In this document: positions 32,396 to 41,061 of the stretch, piece after piece
Layout: every line of letters starts with the position of its first letter
How positions within the stretch are numbered: position 1 is the first letter of the stretch
Origin: an uncultured bacterium
GTDB taxonomy: Bacteria; Verrucomicrobiota; Lentisphaeria; Victivallales; UBA1829
Reading direction: 5' to 3'
Length of the DNA stretch: 64,000 nt
Assembly (NCBI GenBank): GCA_900548385.1
Contig: URKJ01000020.1
Location: 21,204-85,203, forward strand
The notes under the pieces: model-generated
Databases searched by the model: none
The model's input: the letters and a program-made list of their open reading frames with translations, nothing else
Told to the model about the DNA's origin: nothing
Translations under genes and position numbers: made by a program

Positions 32396-33387
32396 ACGGA
32401 CCTCATACCATAATCCTTGCCTGTGATGACGCCTACGCGTATTGTGCGGCGGTTGCCATTGCTTCCATCATCCGGCACACGGATTCCGATATTGATTTTA
32501 TTCTGCTGGATGACGGCATTTCCGATGAAAAGAAACAGGACTTGGTTTCCTGCATTCACGGCAGACCGGGGATTCGTCTGCGTTTTATGGATATGGCTCC
32601 GCTTGCCGCGCGTTTCCCCGACGGGATGTTTTCCTGCCGGGATTACTGGCAGCGTTCGACCTATTTCCGCCTGTTCTGTCCGGATATGCTGCCCGAATAC
32701 GATATGGTCTTGTATCTGGATTGCGATGTGCTGATCCGGGCGGACGTCAGCGAACTGTTCCGTTTTCAAATGCCGGAGAAGACGCTTTGCGGAGCCGTTT
32801 TTGACAATCTCGGTTATCGGGATTCGACTCATATGATCCATCAGCTGTTCAAGCTGAAACTGCCGTATCGCTACCGCTATTTCAATGCCGGGGTTCTGCT
32901 GATGAACCTTGCGGAAATGCGAAGGGTCGGATTTACGGAACAGTGTTTGCAGATCATGCGGCGAGGTCCGCTGAAATGGCAGGATCAGGACGTTCTGAAC
33001 CTTGTCTGCCGCAACCATGTTTTCTATTTGCCGGTGGAGTGGAACCGGATGCTTGTGGAACCTTATGAACCGGAAAACCGGACGCTTGCCAGGCTGGCGG
33101 GGCGCTATCCGGTCGGACAGGCAAAGCTGATCCATTACAGCGGCTTCTGCAAACCATGGTTCGGGCGCGAAGTCCAGTATGCGTCTTTCTGGTGGGAAGT
33201 TGCGGAAACTCTGCCGTTTCTGGAGAACATGGAACTGTTTTTTCTGAAAACATCGCGGAAATATCTGCTGATGCGGATCAACAGGCTTCTGTACATGTTC
33301 CGCTATTCTTACTCCATCCGGCTGGGACTTGCTCTCACCTGGCTGCCCCGGAAAGCGCTTTCCATTCTGACCGGAAAAGAGTATTGA
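32392..33387 (+). CDS. GT8-family glycosyltransferase
   Basis: A 331-residue retaining GT-A enzyme like the LPS galactosyl/glucosyltransferases: IILACDDAYAYCAAVAIASI at the start, VLYLDCDVLIRADVSEL with the D-C-D metal motif near 107, FNAGVLLMNL near 167 and the donor-binding LIHYSGFCKPW near 246. An earlier ATG at 32386 is possible, but GGAG lies seven bases before the chosen ATG at 32392 and only one before the other. The basic C-terminal helix region (RKYLLMRINRLLYMFRYSYS) probably binds the membrane. It closes the polysaccharide operon. Confidence 0.92.
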   Translation: MNGPHTIILACDDAYAYCAAVAIASIIRHTDSDIDFILLDDGISDEKKQDLVSCIHGRPGIRLRFMDMAPLAARFPDGMFSCRDYWQRSTYFRLFCPDMLPEYDMVLYLDCDVLIRADVSELFRFQMPEKTLCGAVFDNLGYRDSTHMIHQLFKLKLPYRYRYFNAGVLLMNLAEMRRVGFTEQCLQIMRRGPLKWQDQDVLNLVCRNHVFYLPVEWNRMLVEPYEPENRTLARLAGRYPVGQAKLIHYSGFCKPWFGREVQYASFWWEVAETLPFLENMELFFLKTSRKYLLMRINRLLYMFRYSYSIRLGLALTWLPRKALSILTGKEY

Positions 33388-33432
33388 CCGGAAAAGTCGG
33401 AATCGTCTTCTTTTTCTACGGAACAGTCTCTC

Positions 33433-33461
33433 TTTCAATTTCCGCGCGGACGGAGTATATT
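33433..33461 (+). promoter_or_regulatory. Predicted promoter of the GH127 gene
   Basis: TTTCAA (33433-33438), 17-base spacer, TATATT (33456-33461), about 32 bases before the ATG at 33494. Confidence 0.5.
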
Positions 33462-33493
33462 GTTTCACCAACCTAAAAAAGGAGTCTTTGCAG

Positions 33494-35341
33494 ATGAAGC
33501 GATCATTTTCCCCCGCGCCGGTCGGAACGATCCGGCTGAACGACCCTGTTTTTTCCGGACGGATCCGGAAGAACCGTGAAGTGACGATTCCCGCCAATAT
33601 CGAAAAATGCCGCGCCACCGGGCGTATTGACTCATTCAAACTCGAATGGAAAGAGGGGATGCCGGGTAAACCGCATATTTTCTGGGATTCGGATTTTGCC
33701 AAAGTCATGGAGGGATACGCATTTTCCCTGATGCTTGATCCCGATCCGGAAAAGGAACGGGAGCTGAACGGTTTCATTGATCTGATTGTTTCCGCCCAGC
33801 AGCCGGACGGCTATCTGAACACCTATTTCACGCAGGTGGAACCGGAAAACCGCTGGAAACAGCTCTGGCAGAATCATGAACTTTATTGCGCCGGTCATCT
33901 CATGGAAGCCGCGGTCGCCCATTTCCAGGCAACGGGGAAACGGAACTTTCTTGACTGCATGTGCCGTTATGCCGACTATATCGCCACGGTGTTCGGTCCC
34001 GGCGAACATCAGCTTCACGGCTATCCGGGACATCAGGAGATCGAACTTGCGCTCTGCAAACTTGCGCAAGTCACCGGAGAGCACAAATATGCGGAGCTCG
34101 CCGCTTATTTTATCAATGAACGCGGCAAAACTCCGTCATGGTTTGCCGGGGAGCCCGGCAACGCCAATCTGAAGAATCTTCAGGCGGATTTACCGATCCG
34201 GGAGCAGAACGAGGTGAACGGACACGCGGTCCGCGCACTTTACTATCTGGCGGGAGCGGTTGACGTTGCGGAGAGTTCCGGCGATCCGGAACTGCTGGCT
34301 GCCTGCCGGCGCCTCTGGGAGAATGTCGTTCAGAAACGCATGTACATCACCGGCGGAATCGGTTCCTCCAGACTCGGCGAGGAGTTCACTTCCGACTATG
34401 ATCTTCCGAATGCCCAGGCATACGCGGAGAGCTGTGCGTCAATCGCTCTGGTGCTCTGTGCGGACCGTCTGCTGAACCTTACCGCCGATTCCCGTTATGC
34501 CGACGAGATGGAGCGGGCTATCTATAACGGCGTATTTGCCGGACTGAGCCTGAGCGGCGATCGTTTCTTTTATATGAATCCGTTGGCAAACGGACCGGAA
34601 TACCGTTATTACGCACACGAACGCCAGCCGTGGTTTGACTGCTCCTGTTGTCCGACCAATTTCTGCCGTTTCATTCCGCAGCTCGGTTCGTTTGCCTGTT
34701 CCGTGTCCGGAGACACTCTGCTGGTCAACATTCCCGCCGCCTGCGATGGAACAGCGGCGTTTTCCGGCGGTTCCCTGGAATTCTCCGTGGAAGGCTGCTA
34801 TCCGTACAGCGGAGCGATCCGGTTCCGAGTCCGGTCCGTGTCCGGTCAATGCCGGATCGGATTCCGCATTCCCGGCTGGTGCCGCGCCTATACACTGTCG
34901 TACAACGGAAAAACGGTTGCGGAAAAACCGGAAAACGGCTATGTGTATCTGGCGAGGGAATGGCATGCCGGAGATGTTGTGGAATTGAACCTGGAGATGC
35001 CGGTCCGTATTGTTTATGCGAATCCGCGCGTCATGGATAATGCGGGCAAAGCCGCTCTGATGCGCGGTCCGCTGGTATATGCTCTTGAGAGTACGGATAA
35101 TGCGGTTCCGGTCTCCTCCATCGTGCTGAAAACGGATTCCGAATTCATCTTGTCGGAAGCCGCCGGCCTTCCTGCGGGAACGGTTGCGATTTCCGGAGAA
35201 GCGGAGATCGCGGAATCGTTTGAAACGCTGTATTCGGATGTTCCACCAAAACGCAAACCGGGACGTTTCACGGCGGTTCCGTATGCACTGTGGCAGAACC
35301 GCGGAGAATCGTCCGTGCTGGTCTGGATTCCGTACTGTTAA
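33494..35341 (+). CDS. GH127 beta-L-arabinofuranosidase-like enzyme
   Basis: A 615-residue protein without signal peptide, matching the (alpha/alpha)6 GH127 family (former DUF1680): VSAQQPDGYLNTYF, WQNHELYCAGHLMEAAVAHF, GYPGHQEIELAL and VNGHAVRALYYL. The GIGSSRLGEEFTSDYDLPN stretch is followed by the zinc site: an E-S-C motif (AYAESCASIAL) and C383-S-C385-C386-P. In the Bifidobacterium enzyme HypBA1 the matching Cys pair binds zinc, and its first member is the nucleophile; here that is C385. A beta-sandwich ends the chain. It would act on imported plant or glycoprotein oligosaccharides. The ATG at 33494 was chosen over an in-frame TTG two codons before; GGAG precedes it. Confidence 0.92.
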   Translation: MKRSFSPAPVGTIRLNDPVFSGRIRKNREVTIPANIEKCRATGRIDSFKLEWKEGMPGKPHIFWDSDFAKVMEGYAFSLMLDPDPEKERELNGFIDLIVSAQQPDGYLNTYFTQVEPENRWKQLWQNHELYCAGHLMEAAVAHFQATGKRNFLDCMCRYADYIATVFGPGEHQLHGYPGHQEIELALCKLAQVTGEHKYAELAAYFINERGKTPSWFAGEPGNANLKNLQADLPIREQNEVNGHAVRALYYLAGAVDVAESSGDPELLAACRRLWENVVQKRMYITGGIGSSRLGEEFTSDYDLPNAQAYAESCASIALVLCADRLLNLTADSRYADEMERAIYNGVFAGLSLSGDRFFYMNPLANGPEYRYYAHERQPWFDCSCCPTNFCRFIPQLGSFACSVSGDTLLVNIPAACDGTAAFSGGSLEFSVEGCYPYSGAIRFRVRSVSGQCRIGFRIPGWCRAYTLSYNGKTVAEKPENGYVYLAREWHAGDVVELNLEMPVRIVYANPRVMDNAGKAALMRGPLVYALESTDNAVPVSSIVLKTDSEFILSEAAGLPAGTVAISGEAEIAESFETLYSDVPPKRKPGRFTAVPYALWQNRGESSVLVWIPYC

Positions 35342-35346
35342 GCGGT

Positions 35347-35370
35347 GTTCCGCGTGTTACGACGCGGAAC
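35347..35370. terminator. Bidirectional hairpin between GH127 gene and dnaE
   Basis: GTTCCGCG pairs perfectly with CGCGGAAC around an eight-base loop. The hairpin spans the stop and last codons of dnaE and starts six bases after the GH127 stop. CTCTCTTTCTG follows on the plus side. Confidence 0.55.
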
Positions 35371-38300
35371 TCTCTTTCTGCGCATCTTCCCGGACGAACC
35401 GGCGTTGCGGGGGCGGGACCTCGCGGTTTCCCTTGATGCGGAACCGGTCGGCTCCGAGAAGATCCGCAACGTCCTGAGTGAATTCCATCGACGGCAGCAC
35501 GCTGTATTTGCGGTCGGTCTCCACAAAAACGGTCGTTCCGTTTTTCAGGCGCACACAGAGAACCACGGGAATGTTACCCGCATGTTTTCCGAGCAGTCCG
35601 TTCAGGCTTTTCAGCGTATTTTCCGAGCACTCTTCCTCAAACAGATGCAGATGGATCTGATTCGTCTGCGTCTGGATCATCTGTTCCAGCGAAACGATCG
35701 TTTTGACGCTGATTGATGCGGGGGAATTTTCCTCGTCGCCGCGCCGGACATACCCGGTGACAAAAACCGGGATTTCCGGGATCAGCAATTCCTTGAAGTC
35801 ATCGTATGCCTTGCCGAACACCATGCACTCAACAGCTCCTTTCAGGTCTTCGATCTGAATGATGGCAAACGGCTTGTTGCTCTTTTTGCTGATCTTTTTC
35901 GTGACGGTTTTGATAAGACCGCCGAGAATGACGCCATCGTCCGCGGTTCCGTGTTCCTGAATGGAAAGCGTATCCATGGAGGAGTAGGCATTGAAGAAAT
36001 GCGAATACTTCTGCGCCGGATGTCCGGAAACGTAGAATCCGAGCAGCGCTTTTTCCATTTTCAGCAGTTCCGTAGAATCAATTTCCGGAATATCCGGCAT
36101 GTGGACCGAATTGAATTCCTCCTGTTCTCCGCCACCGAGAAGATCGAACAGGGAGCCTTGTCCGCTTTCCTTGTCCTTGCGGCGTGAGGCGGCGCAGTTG
36201 ATTGCATCCTGAATGGTCGCCAGCAGCTGGGAACGTTTGTAGCCGGTAAAGTCGAATGCTCCGCAACGGACAAGGGAGTCCACCGCTTTGGAGTTGACGG
36301 AGCTGCCGACCCGTTCGAGAAATTCCACCATATCTTTATACGGACCGTTCTTTTCGCGTTCCGAAATGATCGCATTGGAGGCGCCTTCTCCGAGTCCCTT
36401 GATTGCTCCGAGCCCGAAGACGATATTCTGTCCGTCCACGGAGAAGTTCGTATCGGATTTATTGACGTCCGGCGGGCGGATTTCAATCCCCATGTCCTTG
36501 CACGCGTTGATCAGGAACGTCACTTTTTCGGCGTTGCCGAGTTCGCTTGTGAGCACCGCCGCCATATATTCCTGCGGATAATTCGCTTTGAGATAGGCGG
36601 TTCGGTACGACACCATTCCGTAAGCCGCGGAATGGGATTTGTTGAATCCGTAACCGGCGAATTTATTGATCTTTGCCCAGATCTGCTCCGCGAGTTCCGG
36701 CTCAATATCGTTGGTCTCCTTGCATCCTTTGATGAAGTTGAGTTTTTCCTTCTCCATGATGTCCATCTTCTTTTTCCCGATGGCACGGCGGACAATGTCG
36801 GCATGTCCGAGCGTGAAGCCTGCGAGCTTCTGTACGACCTCCATGATCTGTTCCTGATACAGCATGATTCCGTACGTCTCTTTGAGGATCGGTTCCATTT
36901 TCGGATGGTCGTAAACGATCGGCTGGAGACCTTTTTTACAGCCGACGAAGGTCGGGATGAACTCCATCGGTCCCGGACGGTAGATTGCCAGAAGAGCGAT
37001 GATGTGTTCGATCGTTTCCACGACGAACTGGCGGCAGAGGGTCTGCATTCCGCCGGATTCCAGCTGGAATACCGCGATCGTGTCGCCGCGGTTCAGAAGA
37101 TCGTAGGTCGCTTTGTCGTCCAGCGGGATGCGGTCGATGTCAATGCTGATGTTGCGGTTCTTCCGGACATTTTCGATTGCGTCGGAGATCACGGTAAGCG
37201 TGCGGAGTCCGAGAAAGTCCATTTTCAGCAGGCCGAGCTGTTCGCAGGGATGGGCGATGAACTGCACGACCGGCGCGCCGTCGGGGCTGCGCTGAAGCGG
37301 AACCACATTGTCAAGCGGCATGTCTCCGATGATGACGCCGCAGGCGTGAATGCCGGTTGTCCGGTTCAATCCTTCGACCGGAAGCGCTTCGTTGTAAATT
37401 TTCTGCGCGTCGGGATCGTGTTCGACGAATTCCTTGAATTCGGCGATTTCCATTGCTTTGGCAAGCGTGAGCTTGGGATCGTTCGGCAGCAGTTTGGTCA
37501 TACGGTCCCCGACCGCCGGAGGATAACCGAGCACGCGGGCGCAGTCCTTGATTGCGTTTTTGGGCTTGAGCGCTCCGTAAGTGGCGATCTGCGCCACGGA
37601 ACCGCGGCCGTATTTCTCGCGGACGTATTCGATGACTTCTTCACGACGGCGTTCGCAGAAGTCAATGTCGAAGTCCGGCGGCGATACGCGTTCCGGGTTC
37701 AGAAAACGCTCAAACAGCAGTTTGTAGCGGAGCGGGTCGATGTTGGTGATTCCGGTGAGATAGGCGACAAGGCTTCCCGCTCCCGAACCGCGGCCGAGCC
37801 CGACCGGGATTCCTTTCTTTTTCGCGGCGTTGATGAAGTCCCACACCACAAGGAAGTAACTCGGATATTTGGTTTTGATAATGACACTCAGCTCGTAATC
37901 CATACGTTTGCGGATGGTTTCCGCGAGTTCCGTCTGATCCGGCGGCGGGTTGTCCAGTTCGAAACCGTAACAGCGCTTCACGTTGTCAATGCAGATTTGC
38001 CGGAGCATATCCGCCTGCGTGGTACCGCCCGAAACCTGGTAGACGGGATAATGGTTCTCCATCGTTTTATCAATCCGGAACTGGAAGTTGCAGCGCTCGG
38101 CGACCCGCAGTGTATTCGGAATCGCCTCCGGAATCTCGGTGCCGAAAATATCGTACATCTCATCGTAAGTTTTGTAGTAAAACTCCTGATGGTCCATCAT
38201 CGTCATGCGGTCGGCATCGTCAAGCTGACTGCGGGTCGAGATGCAGAGCAGCACGTCCTGCGCGCGGGCATGTTCCTTGCGGACGTAGTGAATATCGTTT

Positions 38301-38986
38301 GTCGCGACCAGCGGCAGTTCGAATTCTCTGGCGAATTTGACCAGTTGGCGGTTGACCAGTTTCTGTTCCTCAATGCCGTGGTACTGCACTTCCAGATAGA
38401 AATTCTCCTTGCCGAAAATATCCAGATACTGGGTCAGAATTTTGCGGGATTCCTCTTCTCCGCGGTCGAGAAACGAGCGCGGGACTTCTCCCTGAATACA
38501 GGCGGAAAGCGCGATCAGCCCTTCGCTGTGCGCCGCAAGGAACTCTTTGTCGGTCCGCGGTTTGTAATAGAATCCGCGCAGCTGGGCATCGGATACGATT
38601 TTACAGAGATTGACGTATCCCGTCTGGTTTGTTGCAAGCAGAATCAAATGATAGCCGCGGATATGCGGAACCGATGGATCGTGCACAAGTTTGCTCGTCG
38701 GAGCAACGTAGACTTCGCATCCGATGATCGGTTTGACTCCGGCGGCTCCCATTTCTTCGTAAAATTCAATCGCGCCGCCCATGACGCCGTGGTCGGTCAT
38801 GGCGCATGCGGGCGCTTCGTTTTCCAGACACATTTTCACAAGGTCGCTTTTCAGTTTGCGCGCTTCCTTGTCCTTGATCCGGGGCGCCCACGAAATGGCG
38901 GATGCTCCGTCAAGCAGACTGTAATCCGTATGAACATGCAGGTGGACAAACTGTTTGTCCGGCGTGGAAATCGGCTGATCAGACAT
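35357..38986 (-). CDS. dnaE: DNA polymerase III subunit alpha
   Basis: A 1,209-residue replicative polymerase. The PHP domain begins at once (HLHVHTDYSLLDGAS near 14-28). The C-family palm carries GLGRGSGAGSLVAYL and the catalytic aspartates in PPDFDIDFCERRR near 437. The fingers have GIMLYQEQIMEV and GYGFNKSHSAAYG. A helix-hairpin-helix region and an OB fold (EIPVFVTGYVRRGDEE) follow. Length and domains match the DnaE1 type that copies the chromosome with the clamp and loader. GAAGGATTATC precedes the ATG. It is divergent from dxs across a 197-base gap. Convergent GH127 on the other side shares a hairpin with it. Confidence 0.97.
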   Translation of the reverse strand: MSDQPISTPDKQFVHLHVHTDYSLLDGASAISWAPRIKDKEARKLKSDLVKMCLENEAPACAMTDHGVMGGAIEFYEEMGAAGVKPIIGCEVYVAPTSKLVHDPSVPHIRGYHLILLATNQTGYVNLCKIVSDAQLRGFYYKPRTDKEFLAAHSEGLIALSACIQGEVPRSFLDRGEEESRKILTQYLDIFGKENFYLEVQYHGIEEQKLVNRQLVKFAREFELPLVATNDIHYVRKEHARAQDVLLCISTRSQLDDADRMTMMDHQEFYYKTYDEMYDIFGTEIPEAIPNTLRVAERCNFQFRIDKTMENHYPVYQVSGGTTQADMLRQICIDNVKRCYGFELDNPPPDQTELAETIRKRMDYELSVIIKTKYPSYFLVVWDFINAAKKKGIPVGLGRGSGAGSLVAYLTGITNIDPLRYKLLFERFLNPERVSPPDFDIDFCERRREEVIEYVREKYGRGSVAQIATYGALKPKNAIKDCARVLGYPPAVGDRMTKLLPNDPKLTLAKAMEIAEFKEFVEHDPDAQKIYNEALPVEGLNRTTGIHACGVIIGDMPLDNVVPLQRSPDGAPVVQFIAHPCEQLGLLKMDFLGLRTLTVISDAIENVRKNRNISIDIDRIPLDDKATYDLLNRGDTIAVFQLESGGMQTLCRQFVVETIEHIIALLAIYRPGPMEFIPTFVGCKKGLQPIVYDHPKMEPILKETYGIMLYQEQIMEVVQKLAGFTLGHADIVRRAIGKKKMDIMEKEKLNFIKGCKETNDIEPELAEQIWAKINKFAGYGFNKSHSAAYGMVSYRTAYLKANYPQEYMAAVLTSELGNAEKVTFLINACKDMGIEIRPPDVNKSDTNFSVDGQNIVFGLGAIKGLGEGASNAIISEREKNGPYKDMVEFLERVGSSVNSKAVDSLVRCGAFDFTGYKRSQLLATIQDAINCAASRRKDKESGQGSLFDLLGGGEQEEFNSVHMPDIPEIDSTELLKMEKALLGFYVSGHPAQKYSHFFNAYSSMDTLSIQEHGTADDGVILGGLIKTVTKKISKKSNKPFAIIQIEDLKGAVECMVFGKAYDDFKELLIPEIPVFVTGYVRRGDEENSPASISVKTIVSLEQMIQTQTNQIHLHLFEEECSENTLKSLNGLLGKHAGNIPVVLCVRLKNGTTVFVETDRKYSVLPSMEFTQDVADLLGADRFRIKGNREVPPPQRRFVREDAQKESSAS

Positions 38987-39183
38987 GATAATCCTTCACA
39001 ATAAGTGGTATTTTTCGTTATTCTGGGGATACTGTACCATGCGTTTTCCGATTTTTCCACTGCCGGAACGGATTTTTTTCCGATTCGCCACGACGCTTTC
39101 ATATTTCTTGCGGAATATGCGGAAATGAAATTTGAATCCTCCGTTTTTTGTGGTACATTGACGGGAATGAAGAAAGGTGGATC
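38987..39183. other. Divergent dnaE/dxs intergenic region
   Basis: 197 bases with the dxs promoter on the right. On the dnaE side a TGGTACAGT extended -10-like sequence lies about 50 bases before the start codon, without a good -35. No reading frame of note and no RNA gene was seen. Confidence 0.4.
39132..39159 (+). promoter_or_regulatory. Predicted promoter of dxs
   Basis: TTGAAT (39132-39137), 16-base spacer, TACATT (39154-39159), about 25 bases before the ATG. Confidence 0.5.
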
Positions 39184-41046
39184 ATGAGAGAGTTGCTCGA
39201 CCGGATTTCCGGTCCGCAGGATATCAAACAGTTTTCTCCGGAAGAGCTGAAACAGCTCTGTGAAGAGATCCGGACCGATATTATTTCCGTTGTTTCGAAA
39301 AACGGAGGGCATCTTGCGCCGAATCTCGGAGTCATTGAATTGACGGTGGCGCTTCACCGCGTATTCAACAGTCCCGACGATAAAATTATCTGGGATGTCG
39401 GTCATCAGGCGTACCCGCACAAGATTCTGACCGGACGGAGCAGGAAATTCCACACGATCCGTCAATACGGCGGGCTCTCCGGTTTTCAGTCTCCCGCAGA
39501 ATCCGAACATGATCCGTTTCTGACCGGTCATGCGGGTGCCGCTCTTTCCTCCGCGATGGGACTTGCCGCCGCAAATGAACTTGCCGGGCGGAAAGATTCC
39601 AAAGTCATCGCCGTGGTTGGCGACGGTGCGCTTGGAAACGGAATCTCTCTTGAAGCGCTGAACAATGTCCGCGAATTTCACCGCAATTTCATTCTTGTGA
39701 TCAATGACAATAAAATGTCGATTTCCAAGAGCGTCGGCACGATTTCAACCCATCTGACGCGTTTTATCACCGGACGCAGTTACAACCGTCTGAAAACCTA
39801 CATGAAATGCATTTTGCGGAAGCTGCCGCTTGGCGTTCATATCATCCATTTCATCCGCCGGGTGGAGGAGCTGACGAAAAATCTGCTTGTCTCCAGCGTC
39901 TTTTTTGAAGAAATGGGCTTTAAATATGTCGGGCCGATTGACGGGCACGATCTGCCGTCGCTGATTGAGCACTTTGAAAAGATCCGTGAGATTACAGCCC
40001 GTCCGATCGCGGTTCATGTGATCACGGAGAAAGGACACGGCTGCAAGTACGCGATTTCCTCTCCGGAAAAGTTCCACGGAGTTCCCGCATTCGATCCGAA
40101 TACCGGGGAACTGCTGCCCGCACCGAAAAATTCCTATTCGTTTTCCGCGGCATTCGGCGACAATATCGTCCGGCTTGCCGAGCAGCACAGGGACGTCGTG
40201 GCGCTTACCGCCGCCATGTCAGGTGGAACCGGGCTCTCCCGTTTTGCGAAACATTTCCCGGACCGTTTTTACGATGTCGGGATCGCGGAAGAACATGCGG
40301 TCGTTTTTGCGGGCGGGCTTGCTGCGGGGGGGCTGCGTCCGGTTCTGGCGATCTATTCCACATTTCTCCAGCGGGCCCTCGATTGTGTGTTTCATGATAT
40401 CTGCCTGCAGAACCGTCCGGTCATCTTCTGTGTGGACCGTGCGGGAGCGGGTGAGGACGGGCCGACTCATCACGGAATTTACGATTTGCCGTTTCTGCTC
40501 GGTATGCACAATCTTTCGATTCTTTGTCCGCGCGACGCTTCGGAGCTGGGCGAAATGCTCTCTGCCGCCTATGCCTGCCGTTCCCCTGTCATGATCCGTT
40601 ACCCGCGTTCCAGTGCTGCGGATATTGAAGTGCCGCGCGCTCCGCTGGTCTGGGGAAAAGCGGAACAGATCACAAACGGATCGGATGTCTCCATCTGGTC
40701 CAACGGGCGCGAACTTGTGACGGCTCTTGCGGTTGCCGCTCTGCTGCGGGCAAAGAATGTCAGCGTTTCCGTGATAAACACCCGCTTCCTGAAACCGTTC
40801 GATTCGGAGCTCCTGCTCCGGGAAGCCAGGGAAAAGTTCATCGTGACGATTGAAGACAGTCAGTATGCCGGCGGACTCGGGCGGATCGTCAACGAACTGC
40901 TGGTGCAGAATCCGAATAAAGGCGTTCGCCATTTCAGCTGGAAAGCGGATATTCTTCCGCATGGATCGGTTCCGCTTCTGCGGCAGCACTGCGGTCTGCT
41001 TCCGGAAGAGATCTCCGCTGAAATCCTCCGGATGCTGGGGTCCTGA
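39184..41046 (+). CDS. dxs: 1-deoxy-D-xylulose-5-phosphate synthase
   Basis: A 620-residue thiamine-diphosphate enzyme that joins pyruvate and glyceraldehyde 3-phosphate in the first step of the MEP isoprenoid pathway. The N-terminal GGHLAPNLGVIELTVALHRVF segment (about 36-56, shown whole to 20 of its residues), DVGHQAYPHKILTGR and GDGALGNGISLEAL with its ThDP metal site are present. VGIAEEHAVVFAGGLA carries the ThDP-contacting Glu. DRAGAGEDGPTHHGIYD and MIRYPR complete the core. AAAGGTGG before the ATG at 39184 fixes the start; a 12-residue longer reading is rejected. It is followed after 15 bp by a DUF2079 membrane protein gene. Confidence 0.96.
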   Translation: MRELLDRISGPQDIKQFSPEELKQLCEEIRTDIISVVSKNGGHLAPNLGVIELTVALHRVFNSPDDKIIWDVGHQAYPHKILTGRSRKFHTIRQYGGLSGFQSPAESEHDPFLTGHAGAALSSAMGLAAANELAGRKDSKVIAVVGDGALGNGISLEALNNVREFHRNFILVINDNKMSISKSVGTISTHLTRFITGRSYNRLKTYMKCILRKLPLGVHIIHFIRRVEELTKNLLVSSVFFEEMGFKYVGPIDGHDLPSLIEHFEKIREITARPIAVHVITEKGHGCKYAISSPEKFHGVPAFDPNTGELLPAPKNSYSFSAAFGDNIVRLAEQHRDVVALTAAMSGGTGLSRFAKHFPDRFYDVGIAEEHAVVFAGGLAAGGLRPVLAIYSTFLQRALDCVFHDICLQNRPVIFCVDRAGAGEDGPTHHGIYDLPFLLGMHNLSILCPRDASELGEMLSAAYACRSPVMIRYPRSSAADIEVPRAPLVWGKAEQITNGSDVSIWSNGRELVTALAVAALLRAKNVSVSVINTRFLKPFDSELLLREAREKFIVTIEDSQYAGGLGRIVNELLVQNPNKGVRHFSWKADILPHGSVPLLRQHCGLLPEEISAEILRMLGS

Positions 41047-41061
41047 CGGAAAGGAAATGGA

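Noticed and set aside
33350..33400. Direct repeat GACCGGAAAAG at the end of the GT8 gene
   Set aside because: Two 11-base copies only; explained by a common local codon pattern rather than a functional repeat.
36632..39004. Plus-strand frame of 790 codons opposite dnaE
   Set aside because: Antisense shadow of a certain gene; no recognisable motif.
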